Shown piece after piece: positions 26,054 through 35,136 of a DNA stretch of 64,000 bases (positions within the stretch are counted from its first letter, which is position 1; each line of letters opens with the position of its first letter). The notes under the pieces are model-generated. The model did not search any database. It had not been told where the DNA came from and saw only the letters and a program-made list of their open reading frames with translations. The translations under genes and the position numbers were made by a program. The DNA is from Nocardia cyriacigeorgica (lineage in GTDB: Bacteria > Actinomycetota > Actinomycetes > Mycobacteriales > Mycobacteriaceae): positions 89,783 through 153,782 of the forward strand of contig NZ_JARWNX010000047.1 in the NCBI RefSeq assembly GCF_029868385.1, given 5' to 3'.

Positions 26054-27550
26054 GTGACAACCACCATCGAACGCGGGGCATCCCCGCAGGAAAAGCCGAC
26101 AGGCAGGCGTGGCTCGCACGCACTGCGCTGGTGGGCGCTCGCCGTTCTCGGCGTCGCCCAACTCATGGTCGTGCTCGACGCGACCATCGTGAATATCGCG
26201 CTGCCCGAGGCGCAGCGGGATCTGGGATTCGGTGACGCCGATCGTCAATGGGTGATCACCGGCTACGCGCTGGCATTCGGCAGCCTGCTGCTGCTCGGCG
26301 GTCGGCTCAGCGATCTGTTCGGCAGGCGCAATACCTTCATCATCGGCCTGATCGGCTTCTCGGTGGCCTCCGCGATCGGCGGCGCGGCCACCAGCTTCGA
26401 GATGCTGGTCGCGGCCCGCGTCGGACAGGGTGTGTTCGGCGCGCTACTGGCACCGGCCGCACTGTCACTACTGACGGTGACCTTCACCGAACCGTCCGAA
26501 CGGGCCAAGGCCTTCGGCATCTTCGGTGCTGTCGCCGGTACCGGTGGCGCCATCGGTCTGCTGCTCGGTGGCATGCTCACCGAATGGGCGTCCTGGCGCT
26601 GGGTGATGTTCGTCAACCTGGGCTTCGCCGCTGTCGCACTGGTCGGCGCCGTGCTGCTGCTGGCCAAGCACACCGTCACCGAACGGCCCAAGCTCGATAT
26701 TCCCGGCACCATCGTGGTCACCGCGGCGCTGTTCGGCGTGGTCTACGGCTTCTCGCATGCCGAGACCGACGGTTGGACCAACCCGGTCACCCTCGCCTTC
26801 CTCATCGGCGGGGCGGCCCTGCTGGCCGTGTTCGTCTGGCTGGAGACCCGCGTCGCCAACCCGCTGCTGCCACTGCGCGTCGTGCTCGACCGCACCAGGG
26901 GTGGATCGTTCCTCACCGTGTTCGTGATGGGCATCGGGATGTTCGCGATCTTCCTGTTCCTCACCTACTACATGCAGCTCACCCTCGGATACTCGCCGAT
27001 CACCACCGGTGTGGCGTTCCTGCCGATGGTGGCCGCGATGATCGTGTCCTCCACGACCACACCGTCGCTGCTGCTGCCGAAGTTCGGGCCGAAGATCATC
27101 GTCAGCTCCGGATTCCTGATCGCGGCGGCCGGTATGGCCTGGCTGACCCGGATCGGACTGGACACCGGCTACACCACCCATATCCTGCCCGGCCTGATCC
27201 TGATGGGCCTCGGACTCGGTGGCGCCATGGCGACCGCGTTCCAGGGCGCGACGGCGGGCGTGCACCATGAGGACGCCGGTGTCGCATCGGCGACGATCAA
27301 CACCAGCCAGCAGGTCGGCGGTTCGATCGGCACCGCATTGCTGAGCACCATCGCGGCCTCGGCTGCCAGCGATTACCTGGTCGGCCGCACACCGGACCAG
27401 CTGACCGTCGCGCAGTCGGCGATCGAGAGCTACACCACCAGCTTCTGGTGGGCCACCGCGATCTTCGTGATCGGCGCCGTGGTGACGGGGGTGCTGCTGC
27501 CCAACAGCGCACCCGCACCGGCCGAAGGTGAGCTGGTACTCGCGCACTGA
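26054..27550 (+). CDS. MFS drug exporter, DHA2 (14-helix) family
   Basis: A 498-residue proton-driven exporter. The family signature near helix 1 is LMVVLDATIVNIALPEAQRDLGF, motif A is GGRLSDLFGRRNTF, and the length and hydrophobic pattern fit 14 helices. The divergent TetR repressor and the dyad between them indicate substrate-induced expression. GTG 26054 follows GAGGGG. It is only distantly like the exporter at 6865, so it is a second, independently regulated pump. Confidence 0.9.
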   Translation: MTTTIERGASPQEKPTGRRGSHALRWWALAVLGVAQLMVVLDATIVNIALPEAQRDLGFGDADRQWVITGYALAFGSLLLLGGRLSDLFGRRNTFIIGLIGFSVASAIGGAATSFEMLVAARVGQGVFGALLAPAALSLLTVTFTEPSERAKAFGIFGAVAGTGGAIGLLLGGMLTEWASWRWVMFVNLGFAAVALVGAVLLLAKHTVTERPKLDIPGTIVVTAALFGVVYGFSHAETDGWTNPVTLAFLIGGAALLAVFVWLETRVANPLLPLRVVLDRTRGGSFLTVFVMGIGMFAIFLFLTYYMQLTLGYSPITTGVAFLPMVAAMIVSSTTTPSLLLPKFGPKIIVSSGFLIAAAGMAWLTRIGLDTGYTTHILPGLILMGLGLGGAMATAFQGATAGVHHEDAGVASATINTSQQVGGSIGTALLSTIAASAASDYLVGRTPDQLTVAQSAIESYTTSFWWATAIFVIGAVVTGVLLPNSAPAPAEGELVLAH

Positions 27551-27565
27551 TCGTCGGTGCTCGGC

Positions 27566-27604
27566 AACGCCGTCCGTGAACTTCTCCGGTTCGCGGACGG
27601 CGTT
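27566..27604. terminator. Bidirectional stem-loop between convergent genes
   Basis: AACGCCGTCCGTGAAC (27566-27581) pairs with GTTCGCGGACGGCGTT (27589-27604), 15 of 16 positions, followed by GTTGTGT. It separates the MFS gene from the converging lipase gene. Confidence 0.65.
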
Positions 27605-27752
27605 GTTGTGTGCTCGAGCGGGCGGCGTTGCGGTGCGCGCGAGTTCGCGGCTCGATGGTCGCGAGCGCCGTTGTGTTCGGATGTGCTCGGGTATCGCTGG
27701 TTCGGGGTCGCGGCGGGCCGTGTTGCTCGACGACTCCGGGGCCGCACCGCAT

Positions 27753-29045
27753 TCAGCAGTTCTGCGGTGGCGGTAGGCCCGCGAAACGGCCTGCGAGATA
27801 GTCGAGTGCGCGCAGTGCGCCGGGCAGGATCGCCGCGGAGTGATCGGCGCCCGCGATCAGATCCAGCTGCACCGGTATGCCCGCCGCGCAGTAGCGGTCG
27901 GCGACCCGCCGCACCGGCTCGGCCGAGATCATGTCCTCCGATCCGTGCCAGAGATAGAGCGGCGCGGATGGCACACCGGCAAAGGCCTCCAGGCTGTTGT
28001 CCCGCAGGATCGGGGTGGCGGTGGGATCCTCGGCCGGAGGTGTGGTGAAGACGTCGGCGGTGCTGAGACCGGCGGCGGCGTCGACGATCTCGTCCATGCA
28101 GGCGTCATCGATGCGTTCACGCAGCGCCACACCTGCCGGATTCAGCACCCGGTCCAGTGCGATCTGCTGGGGATATTCGCGTTCCAGCCCGACCGCCGCG
28201 GCGAATCCGAGGCCGAACAGCTGGTTCGAGCGGTCACCGAGATCCTCGGCGAGCCGGCCGAGATTCATCGGCACTCCGCCCGCGGCGGCGCCGACGATGG
28301 GTAGTTCGGGCGCGTATTGCGGGGCAAGTGCGGCCGCGAAACCGGTGGCCATACCGCCGCCGGAGTATCCGGCCAGCGCGACCGGGCTGTCGGCGAGATC
28401 GGCCGGTGCGAACCCGCGGACCGCGCGAATACCGTCGAGGGTGATGCGGCCACCCAACTGCGCCGCACCATAGGCGCTGTCGGGGCCGAGGTGATCCGGC
28501 ACCGCGACCGCCATACCACGCGTCAGCAGCAGATTCAGCGCTCCGGCCTCGCGCATGGTGCCGTCGAAGAGCGAATGGGATGGTGCGCAACCGGTTCCGA
28601 GTGAATTGACGAACGGCTGGTAGGACACCAGCGGAAAGTTCGGCCGGTGGCCTGCGGGTAGCAGCACGGTAGTGACAGCGGTGATCGGCTCGTTACGGGA
28701 ATTCGTGCTGCGGAAGGCCAGCTGCCAGACGGTGGCGCCCGCGAATCCGGCCGCGGGCATCGGCCTGCTGCGGATCACCTCGCCGGGTCGGTAGCGATCG
28801 ATATCGGTCGGTGCCGCGTAGAAGGCAGCGCTGTCGGTGGCGGGCTCGACGACGACTGCCGACGGCACGGTACCGCCGACGGCCAGGACACCGGCGATAG
28901 CGATCCCGAGGACGAGGCGGCGTATCACCAGACTCGCGCGATGCGCCCGCGAATGCCGTATGCTCAATGTTTGCTCGGGCGCGGCGTGGCGCTCGGACCG
29001 CTGCTGGCGGCGCCGTATTCGAATGTTCCGCGGTGCCGCCATCAC
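27753..29045 (-). CDS. Secreted lipase of the LIP family
   Basis: A lipase/esterase of up to 430 residues. The N-terminus is very basic and then hydrophobic (VIRRLVLGIAIAGVLAVGG), an export signal or anchor. The nucleophile elbow is GYSGGGMATGF, the acid is in LYLWHGSEDMISAEPV and the histidine in AGADHSAAIL, the full LIP-family triad. The start is uncertain: ATG 29045 gives an unusually long arginine-rich leader, and a GTG or TTG nearer the hydrophobic segment is equally possible. It is related to the lipase at 11722, which lacks the signal. Confidence 0.8.
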   Translation of the reverse strand: MMAAPRNIRIRRRQQRSERHAAPEQTLSIRHSRAHRASLVIRRLVLGIAIAGVLAVGGTVPSAVVVEPATDSAAFYAAPTDIDRYRPGEVIRSRPMPAAGFAGATVWQLAFRSTNSRNEPITAVTTVLLPAGHRPNFPLVSYQPFVNSLGTGCAPSHSLFDGTMREAGALNLLLTRGMAVAVPDHLGPDSAYGAAQLGGRITLDGIRAVRGFAPADLADSPVALAGYSGGGMATGFAAALAPQYAPELPIVGAAAGGVPMNLGRLAEDLGDRSNQLFGLGFAAAVGLEREYPQQIALDRVLNPAGVALRERIDDACMDEIVDAAAGLSTADVFTTPPAEDPTATPILRDNSLEAFAGVPSAPLYLWHGSEDMISAEPVRRVADRYCAAGIPVQLDLIAGADHSAAILPGALRALDYLAGRFAGLPPPQNC

Positions 29046-29248
29046 CGGCTCCAGGACGAGGTTGTCGACTGCGTTCGGTCTTCGATGAAGACCTTGGTCG
29101 ATTCGTACTGCGCGGAGCCCAGTGTGTCAACGATCGGTGGCGCCCGCGCGGCCGTGCCGTCGGCGGAGGTCCTCGCTACCGCTAGCGTTGCGGTGAGCGC
29201 AGCGGCAATCATGCGGCCGCCACCGGGTCGGGACAGGAGGTTGGGGAC

Positions 29249-29677
29249 GTGTCATCGCGGGCCGAAGCCCGAATCGCCGATCCGTCCGTGCTGCTCGTCG
29301 TCGCGCTCGGGGGCGGTCTCGGTGCGCTGCTGCGCTATGGTTTCGCCGTCTGGTTGCCGACGCGGCCCGGATCGTTTCCGCTGTCGACCTTCGTCGTCAA
29401 TGTGATCGGCTGCGCCGCGATGGGCATCCTGATGGTTCTCATCACCGAAGTGTGGGTAGCCCACAGACTGCTGCGGCCCTTCCTCGGTGTCGGCGTGCTC
29501 GGCGGATTCACCACCTTCTCCACCTACAGCGCCGAGATTCGTACACTGCTCGAATCGGGGGCCATCGGTACCGGGCTCGGCTATCTCGGTGTGACGATGG
29601 TGTCCTGCCTGGCCGCGGTTGTGGTCGGCATGGCGGGTGCACGGTGGGTAACTGGAAGTGTGCGGAGGACTCGGTGA
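29249..29677 (+). CDS. crcB: Fluoride channel CrcB/FluC, subunit 1
   Basis: A four-helix membrane protein of 142 residues that forms dual-topology dimeric fluoride channels. The family signature is visible: GGGLGALLRYG, PLSTFVVNVIGCAAMG (pore asparagine) and GVLGGFTTFSTYSAE (central Na+ site and phenylalanine box). GGAGG precedes GTG 29249. Together with the second crcB at 30053 it may form a heterodimer, as in bacteria with paired crcB genes. Confidence 0.93.
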   Translation: MSSRAEARIADPSVLLVVALGGGLGALLRYGFAVWLPTRPGSFPLSTFVVNVIGCAAMGILMVLITEVWVAHRLLRPFLGVGVLGGFTTFSTYSAEIRTLLESGAIGTGLGYLGVTMVSCLAAVVVGMAGARWVTGSVRRTR

Positions 29678-29699
29678 ACGGCACGGAAGGGGGTAAGGG

Positions 29700-30056
29700 A
29701 TGACCGATGGGACGTCTGTCTCCGGGCAGTGGGCGCGGGCCGCTCGGCTGGTGCTGTTGCTCGGCGAGGACGAACGGTGGCACCACGGACCGCTCTATCA
29801 CGAGATCGTCCGTCGTGCGCGTGACAGCGGACTGGCCGGTGCCAGTGTGTGGCGTGGTGTCGAAGGCTATGGCGCGTCGTCGAGGATCCACACCACGAGG
29901 CTGCTGGACCTGGCCGAACAACTTCCGGTGATGGTGATGATCATCGACGACGCGGCCCGGCTGCGCGCCTTCGTCGACGACAACGCCGAGCTGTTCCCCG
30001 CGGTCACCGTCACCCTCTCCGCGGTGGAACTCTGGCAGCCGGAGGCGAGCCGATGA
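29700..30056 (+). CDS. DUF190 family protein
   Basis: A 118-residue PII-like ferredoxin-fold protein. The DUF190 pattern is clear: the first strand ARLVLLLGEDERWHHGPLYHEIV, the helix-loop AGASVWRGVEGYGASSRIHTTRLLDLAEQLPVMVMIID, and a last strand. DUF190 genes often neighbour crcB in actinobacteria. A regulatory role through ligand or nucleotide binding is plausible but unproven. Its stop overlaps the start of the second crcB (ATGA). Confidence 0.88.
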   Translation: MTDGTSVSGQWARAARLVLLLGEDERWHHGPLYHEIVRRARDSGLAGASVWRGVEGYGASSRIHTTRLLDLAEQLPVMVMIIDDAARLRAFVDDNAELFPAVTVTLSAVELWQPEASR

Positions 30057-30415
30057 CCACGGCCTTGGTGATCATCGGCGGAATGCTCGGTGCCCCTGCG
30101 CGATACCTCATCGACCGGGTGGTCTCCTCTCGCTGGGAATCCATGCTGCCGCTGGGGACGCTGACCGTTAACATTGTCGGTTCGGCGCTGCTCGGTGCTC
30201 TGATCGGGGCGGGGACGAACAGCTTGCTGCTGGCTGGCATGGGAACCGGATTCTGCGGTGCGCTGACCACCTTCAGCACGTTCGGCTACGAGACGATCAG
30301 ATTGGTGTCCGACGGTGCGTACGGCTACGCCCTCGGCAACATCGTGCTGAGTGTCGCGACCTGCCTGGCCGTGGTGTATGCCGCCGCGTCCATGACCGAA
30401 TGGCTGTTCACATGA
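30053..30415 (+). CDS. crcB: Fluoride channel CrcB/FluC, subunit 2
   Basis: A 120-residue second CrcB protein: IIGGMLGAPARYLIDR, GTLTVNIVGSALLG and GFCGALTTFSTFGYETIRL. It shares the pore asparagine and phenylalanine box with the first copy, and lacks the first copy's polar N-terminal extension. Translational coupling through the DUF190 gene suggests balanced production of the two halves. Confidence 0.92.
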   Translation: MTTALVIIGGMLGAPARYLIDRVVSSRWESMLPLGTLTVNIVGSALLGALIGAGTNSLLLAGMGTGFCGALTTFSTFGYETIRLVSDGAYGYALGNIVLSVATCLAVVYAAASMTEWLFT

Positions 30416-30462
30416 TCCTGATGACGAGCCGGGCGCAGCCGACCCGGAAGGGAGATCCGAGT

Positions 30463-32103
30463 ATGGCGCACGATCGAGCCGGACGGCCAGCGCGGCCGAG
30501 CGACCTCGTGGACGTTCCCGGCCTGGTGACCGCCTACTACACCCGTGTCCCCGACCCGGCCGAACCGGCGCAGCTGGTGTCGTTCGGCACCTCCGGCCAT
30601 CGCGGGTCCAGTCTGGACACCACCTTCAACGAGGCCCATATCCTCGCCATCACCCAGGCCATCGTCGAATATCGCGCCACCCGCGGCATCACCGGACCGG
30701 TCTATCTGGCGCGCGACACCCATGCGCTGTCGGAGCCCGCGTGGACCACGGTGCTCGAGGTGCTGGCCGCCAACGATGTCACGGCGGTGATCGACTCCCG
30801 CGACCGCTACACCCCGACCCCCGCGCTCAGCCACGCCGTGCTGCGGCACAACCGCGGCGGCGCCAAACATCAGGCCGACGGCATCGTCGTCACGCCCTCG
30901 CACAATCCGCCCCGCGACGGCGGCATCAAATACAACCCGCCGCACGGTGGGCCCGCCGACACCGTCGCCACCGATGCCATCGCCGAACGCGCCAACGAAC
31001 TGCTGCGCGGCGGGCTGGCCGAGGTGCGCCACGGCACGCTCACACAGGCGATGCCGACCGTGCAGCGCTACGACTACCTCGACCATTACGTCGCCGACCT
31101 GCCCAGTGTGCTCAACCTCGACGCCATCCGCGGTGCGGGCATCCGCCTCGGCGCCGATCCGATGGGCGGGGCCAGCGTCGACTACTGGGAGGAGATCGGT
31201 CAGCGCTACGACCTCGAACTCGAGGTGGTCAACCCGCTGGTCGACCCCACCTGGCGGTTCATGCCGCTGGATTCCGACGGCAAGATCAGGATGGACCCGT
31301 CCTCGCGGTTCGCGATGAACTCGCTGGTGTCCATCAAGGACGATTACGACATCTCCACCGGCAACGACGCCGACGCCGACCGGCACGGCATCGTCACCCC
31401 CGACGGTGGGCTGATGAACCCCAACCATTTCCTGGCCGTCGCCATCGAATACCTGGTGGCCAACCGGATGGGCTGGGACGCGCTCACCAAGATCGGCAAG
31501 ACCGTCGTCACCTCCTCGATGATCGACCGGGTGGTGAGCGTGCTCGGCCGCGATGTGCACGAGGTGCCGGTCGGATTCAAATGGTTCGTGCCCGGATTGT
31601 TCAGCGGCAGCCTCGCTTTCGGCGGTGAGGAGAGCGCGGGCGCCTCACTGCTGCGGATGGACGGCAGCGTCTGGACCACCGATAAGGACGGCATCGTGCT
31701 CGCACTGCTGGCCGCGGAGATCACCGCCGTCACCGGGCAGAGCCCATCGGCGCGCTACGTCGAACTCGAGCGCCGCTACGGCAGCCCCGCCTACGCCCGC
31801 ATCGACGCACCCGCCACCGCCGAGCAGAAGAAGCTGCTGGCGGAGCTGGCACCGGACCAGGTCGCCGCCGACGAGGTCGCGGGCGAGCCGATCACCTCGG
31901 TGCTCACCCGGGCACGCGGTAACGGCGCGCCGCTGGGCGGCCTCAAGGTGACCACCGAGAACGCGTGGTTCGCCGCCCGCCCATCGGGCACCGAGGACAA
32001 ATACAAGATCTACGCCGAATCGTTCCACGGTCCCGAGCACCTCGAGCAGGTGCAGGCGGCCGCCGAGGAACTGGTGGGGCAAGCTCTATCCAGTGACCGC
32101 TAG
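30463..32103 (+). CDS. pgm: Phosphoglucomutase (alpha-D-glucose phosphate-specific)
   Basis: Interconverts glucose 1-phosphate and glucose 6-phosphate, feeding glycogen, trehalose and cell-wall precursors. The 546 residues are the usual length of the bacterial Pgm class. The sugar-binding start is SFGTSGHRGSSLD, the phosphoserine loop VVTPSHNPPRDGG, the metal loop GNDADADRHG, the substrate loop GGEESAGAS and the phosphate-binding RPSGTEDKYKIY. ATG 30463 follows AAGGGAG by 8 nt, so the longer frame to 30400 is rejected. The next MFS gene starts inside its 3' end. Confidence 0.94.
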   Translation: MAHDRAGRPARPSDLVDVPGLVTAYYTRVPDPAEPAQLVSFGTSGHRGSSLDTTFNEAHILAITQAIVEYRATRGITGPVYLARDTHALSEPAWTTVLEVLAANDVTAVIDSRDRYTPTPALSHAVLRHNRGGAKHQADGIVVTPSHNPPRDGGIKYNPPHGGPADTVATDAIAERANELLRGGLAEVRHGTLTQAMPTVQRYDYLDHYVADLPSVLNLDAIRGAGIRLGADPMGGASVDYWEEIGQRYDLELEVVNPLVDPTWRFMPLDSDGKIRMDPSSRFAMNSLVSIKDDYDISTGNDADADRHGIVTPDGGLMNPNHFLAVAIEYLVANRMGWDALTKIGKTVVTSSMIDRVVSVLGRDVHEVPVGFKWFVPGLFSGSLAFGGEESAGASLLRMDGSVWTTDKDGIVLALLAAEITAVTGQSPSARYVELERRYGSPAYARIDAPATAEQKKLLAELAPDQVAADEVAGEPITSVLTRARGNGAPLGGLKVTTENAWFAARPSGTEDKYKIYAESFHGPEHLEQVQAAAEELVGQALSSDR

Positions 32104-33433
32104 TTCGAAAGCACTACCCCGGGAGATCTGGGTACTGGTCGGGGCCGCGTTCGTCATCGCGATCGGATTCGGCCTCGTCTCGCCGGTCCTGCCGCAGTTC
32201 GCGCGCAGTTTCGGGGTCGGGTTCGCCGCCGCGTCGGCGATCGTCAGCGCGTTCGCCCTGATGCGATTGCTGTTCGCACCGATGAGCGGGCGGCTGGTGC
32301 AGAAACTCGGTGAACGCTGGGTCTACACCAGCGGGCTGCTCATCGTTGCGGTGTCCACCGGTGCCAGTGCGTTCGCGCAGACCTACTGGCAGTTGCTGGT
32401 GCTGCGTTCGGCGGGCGGGATCGGGTCGACGATGTTCACGGTGTCGTCGCTGGCCCTGCTCATCCGCATGTCGCCGTCCGATCAGCGCGGACGTATCTCG
32501 GGTCTGTGGTCGACCAGCTTCCTCATCGGATCGCTGGCCGGACCGCTGATCGGTGGTCTGCTGGCCGAGTTCGGGCTGCGAGCACCGTTCCTCATCTATG
32601 CGATCGCCCTGCTCGTCGCCTGCGCCGTCGTCCATGTCAGCCTGCGTCACTCACATCTGGCCGCCCCGGAAACCGCCGATACCGCACCACCGACCATGAG
32701 CTTCCGCGAAGGACTCGCGCGATCGGAATACCGGGCCGTGCTGTGGTCGAACTTCGCCAATGGCGCGGCCGTGTTCGGTGTGCGGATGGCGCTGGTGCCG
32801 CTGCTGGTGGTCGAGGTGCTGTCGCAGCCCGCCGGTATGGCTGGCGTCGCGCTGACGGTGTTCGCCGCCGGTAACGCGGTGGTGCTGTTCTTCTCCGGGC
32901 AGCTCTCGGACCGGTTCGGGCGCAAACCGTTCCTCATCATCGGCACCGCGGTCTGTGCGGTCGGCACCGCGGGTCTCGGCGTCGCGCCGAATATGCTCTG
33001 GTTACTGGTGTTCTCGTTCGTTGCGGGTCTCGGTTCTGGCATGTTCACCCCCGCGCAGCAGGCGGCGGTCGCCGACATCATCGGCCCCAAGGTGCGCGGC
33101 GGGCCGGTATTGGCCGGATTCCAGATGTCGGCCGATCTGGGTGCGGTACTCGGCCCGATCGCCGTCGGCTACCTCGCCGAACGGCTGAACTTCGGGGTGG
33201 GGCTCACCGTCACCGGCGGTCTGCTCGCAGTCGCCGCTATCGCGTGGCTGGTGGTGCCGGAGCCGATGCGGCGCGGTGCGGTGACCGTGGAGAAGCGGAT
33301 CGAGACCGTCGACGACGAAGCCGATCAGCTCGCGGCGCCGTGCACCTGTGATGGTGGTCCGGGCGGGGGAGTGGCGACGAACTCGGTGCTCGAGCAGGTC
33401 GTGCACGCGGAGGGGGACCGGAAGTCGCGGTAG
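32093..33433 (+). CDS. MFS transporter, DHA1-like (12 helices)
   Basis: A 446-residue major-facilitator protein with about 12 membrane helices. Motif A appears twice in relaxed form (FAPMSGRLVQKLGERW and FFSGQLSDRFGRKPFL), and GSLAGPLIGGLLAEFG lies near helix 5. The C-terminal tail of about 55 residues is polar and includes CTC and GGPGGG. It overlaps pgm by 11 nt, suggesting co-transcription, although no functional link is evident. The substrate is unknown. Confidence 0.85.
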   Translation: MTASSKALPREIWVLVGAAFVIAIGFGLVSPVLPQFARSFGVGFAAASAIVSAFALMRLLFAPMSGRLVQKLGERWVYTSGLLIVAVSTGASAFAQTYWQLLVLRSAGGIGSTMFTVSSLALLIRMSPSDQRGRISGLWSTSFLIGSLAGPLIGGLLAEFGLRAPFLIYAIALLVACAVVHVSLRHSHLAAPETADTAPPTMSFREGLARSEYRAVLWSNFANGAAVFGVRMALVPLLVVEVLSQPAGMAGVALTVFAAGNAVVLFFSGQLSDRFGRKPFLIIGTAVCAVGTAGLGVAPNMLWLLVFSFVAGLGSGMFTPAQQAAVADIIGPKVRGGPVLAGFQMSADLGAVLGPIAVGYLAERLNFGVGLTVTGGLLAVAAIAWLVVPEPMRRGAVTVEKRIETVDDEADQLAAPCTCDGGPGGGVATNSVLEQVVHAEGDRKSR

Positions 33434-33522
33434 GTGGTGGGCGACCCCGCCGCTCCGAGTTCGCCTGATCGGACCAGCGGGTGGTGACCCCCTTCGCCCG
33501 CGACTCGAGGCAGAGTGGTCGG

Positions 33523-34257
33523 GTGAGCAATTCGCCGTCGAACTACACACCGAGGCCCATGTCCAGCAAGACCACCTACGCGCTGGGTGCGGTCGCGCTG
33601 GTTCTCATCGGGCTGGTCGTGTTCCTGGCCTATACCTGGATGGATGACGAAGCCGAGGTGCGCAACGACGGCTACGGCTCCGTTCGCGACGCCGCGGTGG
33701 TGGCAGCGGCCCAGCCCGACGGCGCGGTCGTGCTCGGCCGTCCGGGGGTGACCAAGATCATCGACGTCTTCGAGGACCCGCTGTGCCCCGCCTGCGGTGC
33801 GCTCGAGCACATCCACGGCCAGGAAATCGCCCAGAAGATCGACGAAGCCAAACTCGCCGTCCGCTACCGCTTCGTCACCTTCCTCGACCCCAAATCCGCC
33901 AGCGGCGACTACTCCACCCGCGCGACCGCCGCTCTGCAATGCGTCGCCGCCGACGGCTCCGGCCCGGCCTTTTCCAAGTTCCACGACGCCCTCTTCACCA
34001 CCCGCCAACCCGATGAAGGCTCCGACCTCAGCAACGACGATCTGGCAGCCCTGGCCAAGGAATCCGGCGCCACCGACACCGCCACCGAGTGCATCACCAC
34101 CGGTACCCAACTGGACGCCGCCAAAGTCAACGCCATCAAAGCCGACGCCGCCCTCACCACCCTCCTGGACGGCCCCGCCGCCACCCCCTCCGTCTTCGAC
34201 GGCACCACCCGAATCGACGTAGGCAACGAAACCTGGGTCACCGACACGGCCCCCTGA
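33523..34257 (+). CDS. DsbA-family membrane-anchored thiol oxidoreductase
   Basis: A 244-residue protein: an N-terminal signal anchor (ALGAVALVLIGLVVFLAYTW), then a thioredoxin fold with the active site DPLCPACGALE, an inserted helical region, and the cis-proline loop ATPSVFDGTT. The group resembles actinobacterial DsbA-like proteins acting outside the membrane on disulfides. GTG 33523 is my choice (CAGAGT lies 6 nt upstream, a weak leaderless signal); MSSKTTYAL at 33559 is the alternative. Third-position C use is extreme toward the C-terminus. It is the last gene before tRNA-Ala. Confidence 0.82.
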   Translation: MSNSPSNYTPRPMSSKTTYALGAVALVLIGLVVFLAYTWMDDEAEVRNDGYGSVRDAAVVAAAQPDGAVVLGRPGVTKIIDVFEDPLCPACGALEHIHGQEIAQKIDEAKLAVRYRFVTFLDPKSASGDYSTRATAALQCVAADGSGPAFSKFHDALFTTRQPDEGSDLSNDDLAALAKESGATDTATECITTGTQLDAAKVNAIKADAALTTLLDGPAATPSVFDGTTRIDVGNETWVTDTAP

Positions 34258-34355
34258 CCAGCCCTTCAACCCCCATATCGAGGCGATTTGGCTCCCGGTC
34301 CCCGGGTGGTGTAACTTCGTTCAGGCAGCCGGGAAACACCGGCGGCAAACCACTC

Positions 34356-34428
34356 GGGGCTATGGCGCAGCTGGTAGCGCACCACACTGGCAGTGTGGGG
34401 GTCAGGGGTTCGAGTCCCCTTAGCTCCA
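34356..34428 (+). tRNA. tRNA-Ala (anticodon GGC)
   Basis: A complete 73-nt cloverleaf: acceptor GGGGCTA with TAGCTCC, anticodon stem CCACA/TGTGG around loop CTGGCAG with GGC at 34389-34391, and T arm AGGGG-TTCGAGT-CCCCT. CCA is not encoded. All DNA with signs of transfer begins right after it, so it is a likely attachment site. Confidence 0.95.
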
Positions 34429-34499
34429 CTTCAAGGAGTAGGGCAGACGTGCTCTACTCCTTACTCCTGTCTTTTCTGGGGTTTTTGGACATCACCGTG

Positions 34500-35115
34500 C
34501 GTTTTAATGGACGTCGCGATTGCCGTTCAGTGTGTTTTCCTCCCCGTGTCAGATCCGGGTTCATCTGAGGGTGTCGCGAGGCGGATGCTGCGGTCGTGTA
34601 GATGGTTGAGGATGGTGGTCGGGTCGACGGTGGGGTGTATGGCGACTTCGGTCAGAGACCTGCCGTGGTTGTAGAGGTCAGGTGGCTTGGTCGATTTGTT
34701 CGGGGGATAGGCCGCGTCGTCTCATGGGGATGTTGTTCCGGTGCAGGATCGCGCTGACGGTTCGGCGGTTGATGCCGAATCTGTCGCCCAGTTCGTAGGT
34801 TGTCGCGCCGGCCAAGTATTCCTGGATGAGGGTGTGGGTCTGGTCGGGGTCGAGTCGGCGTGCGCGCTGTCGTGGATGTCGGTGGGCGGGTAGCGATGCG
34901 GATGGTGGGTTTGTGTCATAGATCGTGTTGCGAGGGTCCTGGTCTCGGGGTTCGTCGGCTGTCTGCTCTCGTGTGAGCTCGATGAGTAGTTTTGCGAGCT
35001 TGCTGACATCGGGTGGGTTACGACGGTCGCTGCGTACATGGACCTCGGCCGATTGGGTGGTGTTGTTCGACGGTGTCATACGACTATCCTCGGCCGGGTT
35101 CATGGCGACGGCCAC
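34500..35115 (-). pseudogene. Helix-turn-helix (Hin-recombinase-like) gene, frameshifted
   Basis: Reading from GTG 35115 gives 145 residues: a polar N-terminus, then [40 protein letters not shown] and [15 protein letters not shown], stopping at 34678. The intact paralogue at 38641 continues past the same point with a second HTH. Here that second half is present but one frame away: [16 protein letters not shown] followed by HPTVDPTTILNHLHDRSIRL (about 34680-34565). A single frameshift therefore split the gene. The motif resembles the C-terminal HTH of serine recombinases, without a catalytic domain. Confidence 0.65.
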
Positions 35116-35136
35116 GATGTCCCTTGTGGGCGTCGG

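Noticed and set aside
26468..27547. Minus-strand open frame of 359 codons opposite the TetR-regulated exporter
   Set aside because: Rich in Gly/Arg/His with no hydrophobic core; explained as a shadow of the MFS gene.
29046..29248. Possible fluoride riboswitch upstream of crcB
   Set aside because: I could not align the conserved core (GGNGATG and the distal GCTGATG/CTCC elements); kept only as a search suggestion.
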